DNA of 64,000 nucleotides from the NCBI GenBank assembly GCA_946539765.1, contig CAMNHO010000002.1, positions 124,001 to 188,000 of the forward strand. The letters are read 5' to 3'. How positions within the stretch are numbered: position 1 is the stretch's first letter; the number at the start of each line of letters is the position of its first letter. This document shows positions 10,178 to 19,023 of this stretch, piece after piece. Under the pieces are notes generated by a model. The model saw only the letters and a program-made list of their open reading frames with translations, had not been told where the DNA came from and did not search any database. The position numbers and the translations under genes were made by a program. The stretch comes from UBA4312 sp002394635 (GTDB taxonomy: Bacteria; Bacillota_I; Bacilli_A; Erysipelotrichales; Erysipelotrichaceae).

Positions 10178-10183
10178 ATTTGA

Positions 10184-10212
10184 ATTATATCCGAAATATA
10201 TTTTTATTTCAA
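10184..10212 (-). promoter_or_regulatory. Promoter of the leuA T-box transcript
   Basis: TTGAAA (10207-10212), 17 bp, TATAAT (10184-10189) on the minus strand. The predicted start at about 10177 coincides with the start of the T-box leader. Confidence 0.75.
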
Positions 10213-10293
10213 TAGAGCAACACAAACATTTTCATTTTTATCAATTTCATTTTCATTTATTTACATTATTCATACAGCGGTTACATTTTAATA

Positions 10294-10322
10294 TTGAGAT
10301 TCATTAGGAATTGCTTTATAAT
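10294..10322 (+). promoter_or_regulatory. Promoter of ilvBND
   Basis: TTGAGA (10294-10299), a 17-bp spacer and TATAAT (10317-10322). +1 is near 10329, leaving a leader of about 22 nt. That is too short for a T-box or peptide attenuator, so this operon is not under tRNA control at this promoter. Confidence 0.75.
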
Positions 10323-10350
10323 ATTACTACTATTTTTTGGGAGGTATAAC

Positions 10351-12009
10351 ATGAAATTAAATGGTTCTCAAATTGTAATGGAAGTACTTTTGGAACAAGG
10401 TGTAGATACAGTCTTTGGGTATCCGGGTGGGACTGCATTGAACGTCTACGATTCCTTGTATGATTATCAAGATAAAATCCATCATGTTCTAACCGCACAT
10501 GAACAAGGGGCTGCCCATGCCGCCGATGGATATGCACGCAGTACCGGTAAAACCGGCGTTGTATTTTCAACCAGCGGTCCGGGAGCTACCAATCTGGTAA
10601 CAGGGATCGCTACTGCTTATATGGATAGCATTCCACTTGTTGCCATAACATGCAATGTTAGCGATGATATGATCGGGCGTGATTCTTTTCAGGAAGTCAG
10701 TATTACAGGCATCACCCTGCCAATTACTAAACATAACTATTTCGTTAATAAAATTGACAATTTGGCCGCAGCGATCCGAAACGCATTCAGAATTGCCAAT
10801 GAAGGACGTAAAGGCCCGGTTCTGATCGATATCACAAAAGATGTAACAGCAGCAACCATCGAATATACTCCGATGCCTCCAATTGCTCTAACCCCGAATC
10901 CGACATTTAATCAAACAACTATAGAGGAAGTCGCAAGTGTTATCAATATGTCAAAACGCCCTGTTATCTACTTTGGCGGCGGTGTTCAATCCAGCGGAGC
11001 ACGAAAGGAACTGTATGAGCTGATCCAAAAAGCGGATATTCCGGCAACGTATACAATGATGGCTGCTGGTGTAATTGACTGTGATGACCCAAAAAACCTG
11101 GGTCTTGTCGGTATGCATGGAACCGTTGCAGCTAACAAATCCATCGATGAGGCCGATCTGGTCATTGCATTAGGTACACGCTTTTCAGATCGTGTTGCTT
11201 TGAATCCGAAACGCTTTGCCCGAAATGCTGCCATCATACAGATTGATATCGATGCCAGTGAGATTAACAAAAACGTTATGATCAATTACAGTATTATCGG
11301 CGATATCAAAGAAGTTTTAACGGCTCTGTTACCACAAGTTAATAAAGCAGAACATACGGAATGGATCGACAAAGTAACGGCTTATCAGAAGATAGTCCGT
11401 GCACCGATGCCGAATTCCCAGCTTCGTCCAAAGGAGATCATCGATTACGTATGCGATAATACAGACAAGGAAACAATTTATGTTACCGATGTTGGACAAC
11501 ACCAAATGTGGGCTGCACAGTTTGTAAAACATCATAATATGCATTCCTTCATCACCAGTGGTGGACTGGGAACAATGGGATTTGGCTATGGAGCTGCCAT
11601 TGGTTCACAGGTTGCTAATCCCGATAAACGTGTCATCCACTTTACAGGTGACGGATCATTCCATATGAATATGAACGAAGCATGTACTGCTGTATCCTAT
11701 GATCTTCCAATCATCACGATCATTTTTGACAACAAGGTCCTAGGAATGGTCTATCAGTGGCAGACGATTTTTTATAACAAGCATTACTCGCAGACGATCT
11801 TGAATCGTAAAACCGATTACGAGGCCGTTGCTAAAGGATTTGGCGCACAAGGCTTTACATGTAATACATTGAATGAATTCAAGGAGGCTTATAAAAAAGC
11901 TCTTCAATGTAAGGGTCCTGTATGGATTGCATGTAATATCGATAAAGAAGAACGTGTTTTACCGATGATTCCAAATGGCGGGTCGGTAAAAGACATGATC
12001 ATTGACTAG
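10351..12009 (+). CDS. ilvB: Acetolactate synthase large subunit
   Basis: 552 aa from the ATG at 10351, which has a GGGAGG ribosome binding site; the 19 codons upstream in frame contain the promoter. ThDP-dependent enzyme with the catalytic Glu in LTAHEQGAAHAADGYAR, a central domain, and the ThDP/Mg motif GDGSFHMN...(about 28 residues)...IIFDN. It makes acetolactate and acetohydroxybutyrate from pyruvate and 2-oxobutyrate. It is followed after 8 nt by its regulatory subunit ilvN. Confidence 0.96.
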   Translation: MKLNGSQIVMEVLLEQGVDTVFGYPGGTALNVYDSLYDYQDKIHHVLTAHEQGAAHAADGYARSTGKTGVVFSTSGPGATNLVTGIATAYMDSIPLVAITCNVSDDMIGRDSFQEVSITGITLPITKHNYFVNKIDNLAAAIRNAFRIANEGRKGPVLIDITKDVTAATIEYTPMPPIALTPNPTFNQTTIEEVASVINMSKRPVIYFGGGVQSSGARKELYELIQKADIPATYTMMAAGVIDCDDPKNLGLVGMHGTVAANKSIDEADLVIALGTRFSDRVALNPKRFARNAAIIQIDIDASEINKNVMINYSIIGDIKEVLTALLPQVNKAEHTEWIDKVTAYQKIVRAPMPNSQLRPKEIIDYVCDNTDKETIYVTDVGQHQMWAAQFVKHHNMHSFITSGGLGTMGFGYGAAIGSQVANPDKRVIHFTGDGSFHMNMNEACTAVSYDLPIITIIFDNKVLGMVYQWQTIFYNKHYSQTILNRKTDYEAVAKGFGAQGFTCNTLNEFKEAYKKALQCKGPVWIACNIDKEERVLPMIPNGGSVKDMIID

Positions 12010-12017
12010 GAGGTTCT

Positions 12018-12518
12018 ATGGCTAAGGAAGTAATCAGTATATTCGTTGAGAATCAATCCAATGTTCTGACTAGAATTTCAAGCTTATTCGGCCGGCGCGG
12101 TTTTAACATTGATTCTCTGACGGTCTCAACAACCGACGATCCTAAGATTTCCCGAATTACGGTTGTATTTGAAGGAAGCGGACAAAAATTACAACAGATT
12201 CTAACACAGACGGAAAAGCTGGAAATCGTAAAAGAAGTCCGCCTGTTGAAAAAAAGTGAAAGTTTGTTCAGAGAACTTCTCTTATTGAAAATTGCCTGTG
12301 ACAAATATAATCGTGCCGGTATTGTTCAGATTGTTGATATTTATCGAGGAAAAATCATATCTTTGAACAAGGAGTGCATGATCATAGAGCTGACAGGAGC
12401 ACCGGAAAAAATCGATGGATTCCTGGATATGGTCAGTTGCTATGAAATCATGGAAATCTGTCGTACTGGAATCACGGGTATTTCCCGTAACGCAATTGTA
12501 GATTCTGAAGATGTTTAA
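12018..12518 (+). CDS. ilvN: Acetolactate synthase small (regulatory) subunit
   Basis: 166 aa, usual IlvN/IlvH length. An N-terminal ACT domain (ISIFVENQSNVLTRISSLF, then RGFNIDSLTV) is followed by a C-terminal ALS_ss domain ending around residue 160. It confers valine feedback control on IlvB. The ribosome binding site TAGGAGG overlaps the end of the ilvB stop region. Its own stop codon touches an 11-bp hairpin that separates it from ilvD. Confidence 0.95.
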   Translation: MAKEVISIFVENQSNVLTRISSLFGRRGFNIDSLTVSTTDDPKISRITVVFEGSGQKLQQILTQTEKLEIVKEVRLLKKSESLFRELLLLKIACDKYNRAGIVQIVDIYRGKIISLNKECMIIELTGAPEKIDGFLDMVSCYEIMEICRTGITGISRNAIVDSEDV

Positions 12519-12547
12519 AAAGTGATTCGTTATGAATCACTTTTATA
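12518..12547 (+). terminator. Intra-operon hairpin between ilvN and ilvD
   Basis: A perfect 11-bp stem, AAAAGTGATTC with GAATCACTTTT (12518-12528 and 12534-12544), has a 5-nt loop and is followed by a short, imperfect T-run. The last base of the ilvN stop is the first base of the stem. It may be a partial terminator or processing site that lowers ilvD relative to ilvBN. Confidence 0.55.
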
Positions 12548-12564
12548 TAAAAAGGAGAAAAAGA

Positions 12565-14232
12565 ATGAATAACAAAAAAAGTGCACAAGTGACACAAGGA
12601 ATCGAAAAAGCCCCTATGCGTTCCTTATTCTACGCAATGGGATATACAAAAGAAGAATTGGATCGTCCGTTAGTTGGTATCGTATCCGCAAAAAGTGATA
12701 TCGTTCCAGGACATGCACATTTAGATAAACTGGTAGATGCTATTAAAACCGGAATTGCTATGGCTGGTGGTACGCCTATTGTAGTCCCTGCAATCGGTGT
12801 TTGTGACGGAATTGCGATGGGACATAAAGGCATGCATTATTCATTAGCCAGTCGTGAGCTTATTGCCGATTCTGTAGAAACAATGGCAGAAGCCCATTGT
12901 TTTGATGCATTGGTTCTTGTTCCAAGCTGTGATAAAATCGTACCCGGAATGGTTATGGGCGCTTTACGTGTAAACGTACCGACCGTTGTTTGTAACGGTG
13001 GACCGATGCTGGCTGGAAATGTAAAAGGACAAAAAGTATCTTTATCCAAAATGTTTGAAGCCGTCGGTGCTCGTAAAGCGAATATGATCAACGATGAGGA
13101 ATTAACCGAATTTGAACAAGGAGTATGTCCAGGATGCGGAAGCTGTGCCGGTATGTACACAGCCAATTCCGTATCATGTTTATGCGAAGCCATGGGCATT
13201 TCCCTGCCGGGCAGCGGAACGATCCCGGCAGTCTATTCCGGACGGATCCAGTTAGCGAAGCACGCTGGTATGGCTGTTATGGATATGTTAGAAAAAGATA
13301 TTAAGATCAAAGACATCATCAATGAACGTTCCATCAAGAATGCTCTCACATGCGATATGGCCTTAGGGTGCTCCTCCAACAGTGTTTTACATTTATTGGC
13401 AATTGCACAGGAAGCTGGTTATGATCTGAAGCTTGAAACATTTAATGAATTCAGCGATCGTACACCAAACCTATGCCATCTGGCCCCGGCAGGTCCTACT
13501 CACATGGAAGATCTGGATTTAGCTGGTGGATTACAAGCTGTGCTTCGTGAATTGAGCGATTTAGACTTGATTGACACTGAGTGTATGACAGTCACCGGTA
13601 AAACAGTAGGAGAAAATATACGATATGCTGTTAATAAAAACGAAGAGATAATTCGACCTACAAATCATCCGTACTCATCTACCGGCGGTATTGCCATTTT
13701 ATATGGAAACATCGCTCCGGACGGATCTGTTGTGAAAAGAAGTGCGGTTGCTCCGGAAATGATGGTTCACTCCGGGCCAGCTCGGGTTTTCGATTCTGAA
13801 GATGATGCTATTTCAAATATCTATGCCGGAAACATCAAAGATGGGGATGTTGTCGTTATCCGTTATGAAGGACCGAAAGGTGGTCCAGGTATGCGTGAAA
13901 TGTTGAACCCTACCAGTGCTTTAGCCGGTATGAAACTGGATAAAACCGTTGCGTTGATTACAGATGGACGCTTCTCCGGAGCCAGTCGTGGTGCTTCAAT
14001 CGGTCACGTAGCACCGGAAGCAGCCAGCGGTGGTCCGATTGGTATTATCCAGGAAGGAGATATCATCGATATCGATATCCCAAATCATGTTTTAAATTTA
14101 CGGATCTCTGATAAAGAATTCGCACATCGCATGGATCATTTGACGATCCTGCCTCCAAAAATTGATAAGGGCTGGCTAAAACGATACGCCGGATTGGTAC
14201 AAGGCGCCAATATCGGAGCAATCTTAAAATAG
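12565..14232 (+). CDS. ilvD: Dihydroxy-acid dehydratase
   Basis: 555 aa from the ATG at 12565, preceded by AAAAAGGAG; the upstream in-frame ATG at 12532 lies in the hairpin. Fe-S cluster Cys residues occur in [11 protein letters not shown] and in [16 protein letters not shown]. The C-terminal swivel domain has KGGPGMREM and [11 protein letters not shown]. The enzyme converts 2,3-dihydroxy-isovalerate and -methylvalerate to the 2-oxo acids that IlvE aminates. It is the last gene of ilvBND, closed by a strong terminator. Confidence 0.96.
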   Translation: MNNKKSAQVTQGIEKAPMRSLFYAMGYTKEELDRPLVGIVSAKSDIVPGHAHLDKLVDAIKTGIAMAGGTPIVVPAIGVCDGIAMGHKGMHYSLASRELIADSVETMAEAHCFDALVLVPSCDKIVPGMVMGALRVNVPTVVCNGGPMLAGNVKGQKVSLSKMFEAVGARKANMINDEELTEFEQGVCPGCGSCAGMYTANSVSCLCEAMGISLPGSGTIPAVYSGRIQLAKHAGMAVMDMLEKDIKIKDIINERSIKNALTCDMALGCSSNSVLHLLAIAQEAGYDLKLETFNEFSDRTPNLCHLAPAGPTHMEDLDLAGGLQAVLRELSDLDLIDTECMTVTGKTVGENIRYAVNKNEEIIRPTNHPYSSTGGIAILYGNIAPDGSVVKRSAVAPEMMVHSGPARVFDSEDDAISNIYAGNIKDGDVVVIRYEGPKGGPGMREMLNPTSALAGMKLDKTVALITDGRFSGASRGASIGHVAPEAASGGPIGIIQEGDIIDIDIPNHVLNLRISDKEFAHRMDHLTILPPKIDKGWLKRYAGLVQGANIGAILK

Positions 14233-14233
14233 T

Positions 14234-14266
14234 AAAAAGGATGTATCCATATAGATACATCCTTTT
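14234..14266 (+). terminator. Terminator of ilvBND
   Basis: AAAAGGATGTATC pairs perfectly with GATACATCCTTTT around a 6-nt loop, 2 nt after the ilvD stop. Confidence 0.9.
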
Positions 14267-14282
14267 ATTATGGATTGACAAA

Positions 14283-14325
14283 TAAAAAGGAATCTCCTTT
14301 GCTTCGTATGCAACATAGGAGATTC
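14283..14325 (-). terminator. Terminator of ilvC
   Basis: On the minus strand GAATCTCCT (14317-14325) pairs with AGGAGATTC (14290-14298), with an inner TTGC/GCAA stem, followed by CTTTTTATT. Confidence 0.8.
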
Positions 14326-14340
14326 ACTATACTGACTTCA

Positions 14341-15429
<1,089 letters not shown>

Positions 15430-15430
<1 letters not shown>

Positions 15431-15458
15431 TTGTAAGTCTGTTTTATATGATTGTCAA
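15430..15458 (-). promoter_or_regulatory. ilvC promoter
   Basis: TTGACA (15453-15458), 17 bp, TACAAT (15430-15435) on the minus strand, with +1 near 15423. The last base of the -10 is the first base of an operator, consistent with repression. Confidence 0.8.
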
Positions 15459-15465
15459 TAAACAA

Positions 15466-16149
15466 TTAATCATTTATTACCAATTGCTCATGTAATACCG
15501 CATGATGCAGATGAATAAGCACAGCGCTCTTTAACCCTTGTGCATCCCTTCTCTTTAAAAAATCCATGATCATTATATGATCCTTGTAGGCATCTTCCGC
15601 TATCATTTCCAGGTTGATACGAAGGGCAAATGTTTTCTCTATAGTTTCGGTTATAATAGGCATGAACTGGCTTAAAAAATCGTTATGGCTAGCTTTGATA
15701 ATAGATGAATGAAACGCACTTTCGCTGGCAATTCGTGCATTGCCTGTCGGATCTTCCAATATTTGTTTTTGTACTTCCGCACCCAATTCCAGGATATGTT
15801 CGATTTCTTCATCCGTGGCACGGCGACATGCCAAAGCCGCAGCTTCCGGTTCAAAGATCATACGTGCTTCGTATAGATCCCTTAATGTCACCTTTTCATC
15901 ATTCATGCTCCATGTTGTTTCTGTAGGCTGGTTGAACGGATCTGTGACAAACGTACCACTACCTCTTTCCACACGCAGAACCCCTTCACTGACCAATGTT
16001 CTGATCGATTCTCTTAATGTCGTACGGCTGATTCCTAACTGATTGGACAGTATATTCTCATTTGGCAGCTTTTCACCAGGTTTATATGATCCATTTTCAA
16101 TCAGAGTACGTAAAGTATCGGCTGTTCTCGATGCTAAATTTTCTTTCAT
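15466..16149 (-). CDS. GntR family regulator, FadR/FCD subfamily
   Basis: 227 aa. The N-terminal winged helix (about 5-70) includes KPGEKLPNENILSNQLGISR and the wing RVERGSGTFV. A C-terminal all-helical FCD domain (about 90-215) starts at LRDLYEARMIFEPEAAALA and contains the metal-ligand-like E, H and H positions (SAFHSSIIKASHN, HL.HHAVLH). FCD regulators usually sense small carboxylic acids. It lies 8 nt after the DUF815 gene. Both that operon's promoter and the ilvC promoter carry the family operator TNGTNNNACNA in identical positions, so autoregulation and control of ilvC are inferred. The ligand is unknown; a 2-oxo or acetohydroxy acid would make sense. Confidence 0.9.
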   Translation of the reverse strand: MKENLASRTADTLRTLIENGSYKPGEKLPNENILSNQLGISRTTLRESIRTLVSEGVLRVERGSGTFVTDPFNQPTETTWSMNDEKVTLRDLYEARMIFEPEAAALACRRATDEEIEHILELGAEVQKQILEDPTGNARIASESAFHSSIIKASHNDFLSQFMPIITETIEKTFALRINLEMIAEDAYKDHIMIMDFLKRRDAQGLKSAVLIHLHHAVLHEQLVIND

Positions 16150-16157
16150 AATTTCCT

Positions 16158-17351
16158 CTATTTGATATTTTCATTGATTTTGACGGTTTCAATAAACTGT
16201 TTTGCAGTACGTGGAGACCGCCCACTGCTTCGTATTGCAAAAGCTTCCGCTTCCTTCAAAAGCTCTTTGCGATCCTTTTTCAGCCCGTAACGATCGGCCA
16301 GTTGGCCTACAATTTCCAGATAAAGATCTTTCATCGGTTTCTGGAACGTAATTGTCAAACCAAAGCGGGCAGCTAAACTCATGGTTTCTTGAATTGAATC
16401 ATTCACAAATAGCTCAGTACCCATACGATTATTTACATCTTCTTTAACAAAATGACGTCGATTGCTGGTTGCATAAACCAGTATATTTTTCTGCGGATGG
16501 TTCACGCCACCTTCCAAGATATTCTTTAATGCAATAAAACTATCATCATTGGAATCAAAGCTCAGATCATCAATAAATAGAATAAAGTGCAGAGGATTAT
16601 CCATCAACTGTTCCATAATGACAGGCATTGAGTTCAACTGATGTTTCTTTACTTCAATCAAACGCAGCCCTTTTGGATAATACTCGTTGACGACAGCTTT
16701 AATCGTTGAGCTTTTTCCGGTACCAGCGTCCCCATATAAAAGTACATTGTTGGCATCCAATCCTTGCAAAAAAGCCAGTGTGTTTTTTATAACCTGTTCT
16801 CTTTCCATTTGATATCCGATCAGCTCATCCAGCCTTTGCGGATCCGGAAAGCGGATTGGTACCAGTGTATCATTTGCTATGCTAAATGCTCGATATTTGG
16901 CAAAAACGCCATACCCTGTCTTTGGGAGATTCTCCAGGTGTTCTTTATACGCCTTTACAAAATCATAGTAAGATACCTCCCATTGTGGTAAAAATCCTCT
17001 ATAATCCAATGATTTCAATAATTCATCACTTGTCAATAGACTTACTTTTTCCAAAAAAGTTAATTCTTGGATCAATGTTTTTTCCATCAACGGACTAATA
17101 TCTTTTTTACGGGCAACGGAATGCACATAAGTGTTTTCATCATTCATAACTAATGAATAGATATAACGAGATAGATTGATATCTCTATCGTACAATGCAG
17201 CAACAAATTCACAATACTTTTCTATGAAATCTTCCACATCTTTTGGATCGGATCCGATTGTTTTCATCAATAATTTAAACACCGGATCTTTTTTTAAGCT
17301 TGAAAAGATAGTAAGAGTATGAAGTTGCAGATTCCACATTTTCAGATTCAT
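16158..17351 (-). CDS. DUF815 family AAA-type ATP-binding protein
   Basis: 397 aa from the ATG at 17351, which has a GAAGGAGGG ribosome binding site; upstream in-frame codons overlap the operator. An N-terminal helical region of about 180 residues is followed by a P-loop ATPase domain: Walker A GDAGTGKSSTIKA, Walker B LFIDDLSFD, and the sensor-like YATSNRRHFVKE. This matches DUF815, a family of stand-alone AAA proteins with no settled function. Here it heads a two-gene operon with the FCD regulator. Whether it acts on branched-chain metabolism is not shown by the sequence; the shared regulator is the only link. Confidence 0.88.
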   Translation of the reverse strand: MNLKMWNLQLHTLTIFSSLKKDPVFKLLMKTIGSDPKDVEDFIEKYCEFVAALYDRDINLSRYIYSLVMNDENTYVHSVARKKDISPLMEKTLIQELTFLEKVSLLTSDELLKSLDYRGFLPQWEVSYYDFVKAYKEHLENLPKTGYGVFAKYRAFSIANDTLVPIRFPDPQRLDELIGYQMEREQVIKNTLAFLQGLDANNVLLYGDAGTGKSSTIKAVVNEYYPKGLRLIEVKKHQLNSMPVIMEQLMDNPLHFILFIDDLSFDSNDDSFIALKNILEGGVNHPQKNILVYATSNRRHFVKEDVNNRMGTELFVNDSIQETMSLAARFGLTITFQKPMKDLYLEIVGQLADRYGLKKDRKELLKEAEAFAIRSSGRSPRTAKQFIETVKINENIK

Positions 17352-17367
17352 GATACCCTCCTTCAAG

Positions 17368-17401
17368 TTGTCATACATCTTGTATAATAGTTGTATGACA
17401 A
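17368..17401. promoter_or_regulatory. Double GntR/FCD operator of the DUF815-gntR operon
   Basis: TTGTCATACAT (17368-17378, last base off consensus) and TTGTATGACAA (17391-17401), with centres 23 bp apart. Relative to the predicted start (17394) they sit exactly where the ilvC operator pair sits relative to its start. Confidence 0.8.
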
Positions 17402-17429
17402 TTATAAAATGGTATACTCATCTTGTCAA
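17401..17429 (-). promoter_or_regulatory. Promoter of the DUF815-gntR operon
   Basis: A perfect consensus promoter on the minus strand: TTGACA (17424-17429), 17 bp, TATAAT (17401-17406). +1 is near 17394, inside the operator pair. Confidence 0.85.
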
Positions 17430-17481
17430 TCAGCTTCAAATATTACTATCACGGTTATTTAAGATTATTTATTGTATTTTA

Positions 17482-17490
17482 TGTTATAAT
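17482..17490 (+). promoter_or_regulatory. Extended -10 promoter of ilvA
   Basis: TGTTATAAT is an extended -10 (TGn plus TATAAT at 17485-17490). No good -35 is visible. The predicted leader is about 23 nt and includes the ACGAGGT ribosome binding site. Confidence 0.55.
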
Positions 17491-17519
17491 ATTCAAAATA
17501 TGAAACGAGGTAAAACGAT

Positions 17520-18725
17520 ATGCTTACAATTGATAAAGTATTCTCTGCTAAGAATGTATTAAAAAAAGTCGTACGTAAAACCGATCTTATGCCGGCAATG
17601 GGATTGTCTTCCGATAACAACGTTTATCTGAAACCGGAAAACCTGCAAAAAACCGGCTCATTCAAGATTCGTGGGTCATATTATAAAATCAGTCAGCTTT
17701 CCGAAGAAGAAAAAGCGAAGGGCATCATCGCCAGCAGCGCCGGGAACCATGCACAAGGTGTCGCATTAGCGGCACAGCAGGAAAATATCCCTTGCGTTAT
17801 CTGCATGCCGGATAATGCTCCGATTTCCAAGATTGAGGCCACAAAAGGATATGGCGCTAAAGTCTGCCTGGCAGAAGGGGCTTATGACGAAGCTTATGCT
17901 CTGGCAGCCAGGATGGCAGAAGAAAATGGATATACCTTTGTGCATCCATACGATGACGAAGATGTTATCGCCGGACAAGGAACAATCGGTTTAGAAATCA
18001 TGGAAGCCATGGACGATGTCGATGCCATCGTTGTTCCAATCGGCGGAGGTGGTTTGATCAGCGGTGTCGCTTTTGCAGCAAAGAGCATGAATCCGAATAT
18101 TAAGATTTATGGTGTACAAGCTGCAAATGCTGCCAGTATGTACCATTCCATTAAAGAAAATAAACAATTGACGCTGCCGAGTGTCAATACATTTGCTGAT
18201 GGGATTGCTGTTAAACATCCGGGAGATATTACCTTCGAGATGGTAAAAAAATATGTGGATGAAATCGTCACTGTCAGCGAAGATGAAATAGCCGCTTCTA
18301 TTCTGACCCTTTTAGAAAAACACAGGATCATTGCCGAAGGAGCCGGCGCTGTGTCTGTAGCAGCTGTCATGTTCAACAAGATTCCTCTGCACGGAAAGAA
18401 TATCGTCTGTGTTGTTTCCGGAGGAAATATTGATGTCAATATCATCGACCGGGTCATTACCCGTGGTTTGTTGCTCAGCGGCCGAAAAACAAGCTTTGTG
18501 ATCCAGTTAACGGATAAGCCTGGGCAGTTGACCGGTGTTAGCAAGATCATCGCCCAAAACGGCGGTAATGTTGTTGCCATTGATTATGACAATGCTGATC
18601 CAGACTTGGATATCAAAGACTGCTTGTTAAAGATTACTTTGGAAACAAGAAACAAAGAGCATTTGAATACAATCAAAAACGATTTGAATCAGCATGGTTT
18701 CCAAATCGTCAAGGAAAGACAATAA
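17520..18725 (+). CDS. ilvA: Threonine ammonia-lyase
   Basis: 401 aa. PLP fold type II: the PLP-binding Lys is in KTGSFKIRGS (about residue 43), the glycine-rich phosphate loop is IPIGGGGLISG-like (VVPIGGGGLISGVA), and the C-terminal ACT domain starts near FVIQLTDKPGQLTGVSK (about 328). It deaminates threonine to 2-oxobutyrate, the entry to isoleucine synthesis. The length with a single ACT domain fits the short form common in Firmicutes; family members can be biosynthetic or catabolic, and the surrounding ilv/leu genes favour biosynthesis. It is monocistronic, with a terminator about 80 nt downstream. Confidence 0.93.
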   Translation: MLTIDKVFSAKNVLKKVVRKTDLMPAMGLSSDNNVYLKPENLQKTGSFKIRGSYYKISQLSEEEKAKGIIASSAGNHAQGVALAAQQENIPCVICMPDNAPISKIEATKGYGAKVCLAEGAYDEAYALAARMAEENGYTFVHPYDDEDVIAGQGTIGLEIMEAMDDVDAIVVPIGGGGLISGVAFAAKSMNPNIKIYGVQAANAASMYHSIKENKQLTLPSVNTFADGIAVKHPGDITFEMVKKYVDEIVTVSEDEIAASILTLLEKHRIIAEGAGAVSVAAVMFNKIPLHGKNIVCVVSGGNIDVNIIDRVITRGLLLSGRKTSFVIQLTDKPGQLTGVSKIIAQNGGNVVAIDYDNADPDLDIKDCLLKITLETRNKEHLNTIKNDLNQHGFQIVKERQ

Positions 18726-18804
18726 AAAAGCGGACTTTCAGGTCAATATCATTCAGTTATGTTAAGCGTCTAGCTGCATAAATACACTGAGAATTAAGAT
18801 CCAA

Positions 18805-18844
18805 AGCGAAGGCACTTGTGTTACAGTCTCTTCGCTCTTTTTTT
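18805..18844 (+). terminator. Terminator downstream of ilvA
   Basis: AGCGAAG (18805-18811) pairs with CTTCGCT (18830-18836), followed by a run of seven T after one C. It is unusually far from the ilvA stop compared with other genes here. Confidence 0.75.
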
Positions 18845-18856
18845 GTTATCCGGTTA

Positions 18857-18952
18857 TTAAACGACTTTAGCCCTTTGTGGATTGCCCTTAGGGAGAACTT
18901 TTATCAGCTGTGCCACATCAATCTTATTTCTTAAAAACAGTCTAATATTTAC
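18857..18952 (-). pseudogene. Possible coding remnant in the ilvA-ileS gap
   Basis: The only structured part of the gene-free stretch 18845-18960. A 31-codon open frame without a usable start codon ends in IDVAQLIKVLPKGNPQRAKVV and then TAA, and reads like the C-terminal tail of a protein. It is bounded upstream by an in-frame stop. It could be debris of a lost gene or mobile element, or simply chance; I do not recognise the family. Confidence 0.2.
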
Positions 18953-18960
18953 TTAAAAAC

Positions 18961-18993
18961 AAAAAAAGGCAACCACATATTTCTGTGATTACC
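18961..18993 (-). terminator. Terminator of ileS
   Basis: On the minus strand GGTAATCACA pairs with TGTGGTTGCC (10 bp with two G-U pairs), followed by seven T. Confidence 0.85.
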
Positions 18994-19023
18994 TTATTTC
19001 TTAACTTAATGATAATACTTTAA

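Noticed and set aside
10323..10350. A T-box or riboswitch in front of ilvBND
   Set aside because: Only about 22 nt separate the predicted start site from the ATG; the T-box nearby belongs to the divergent leuA.
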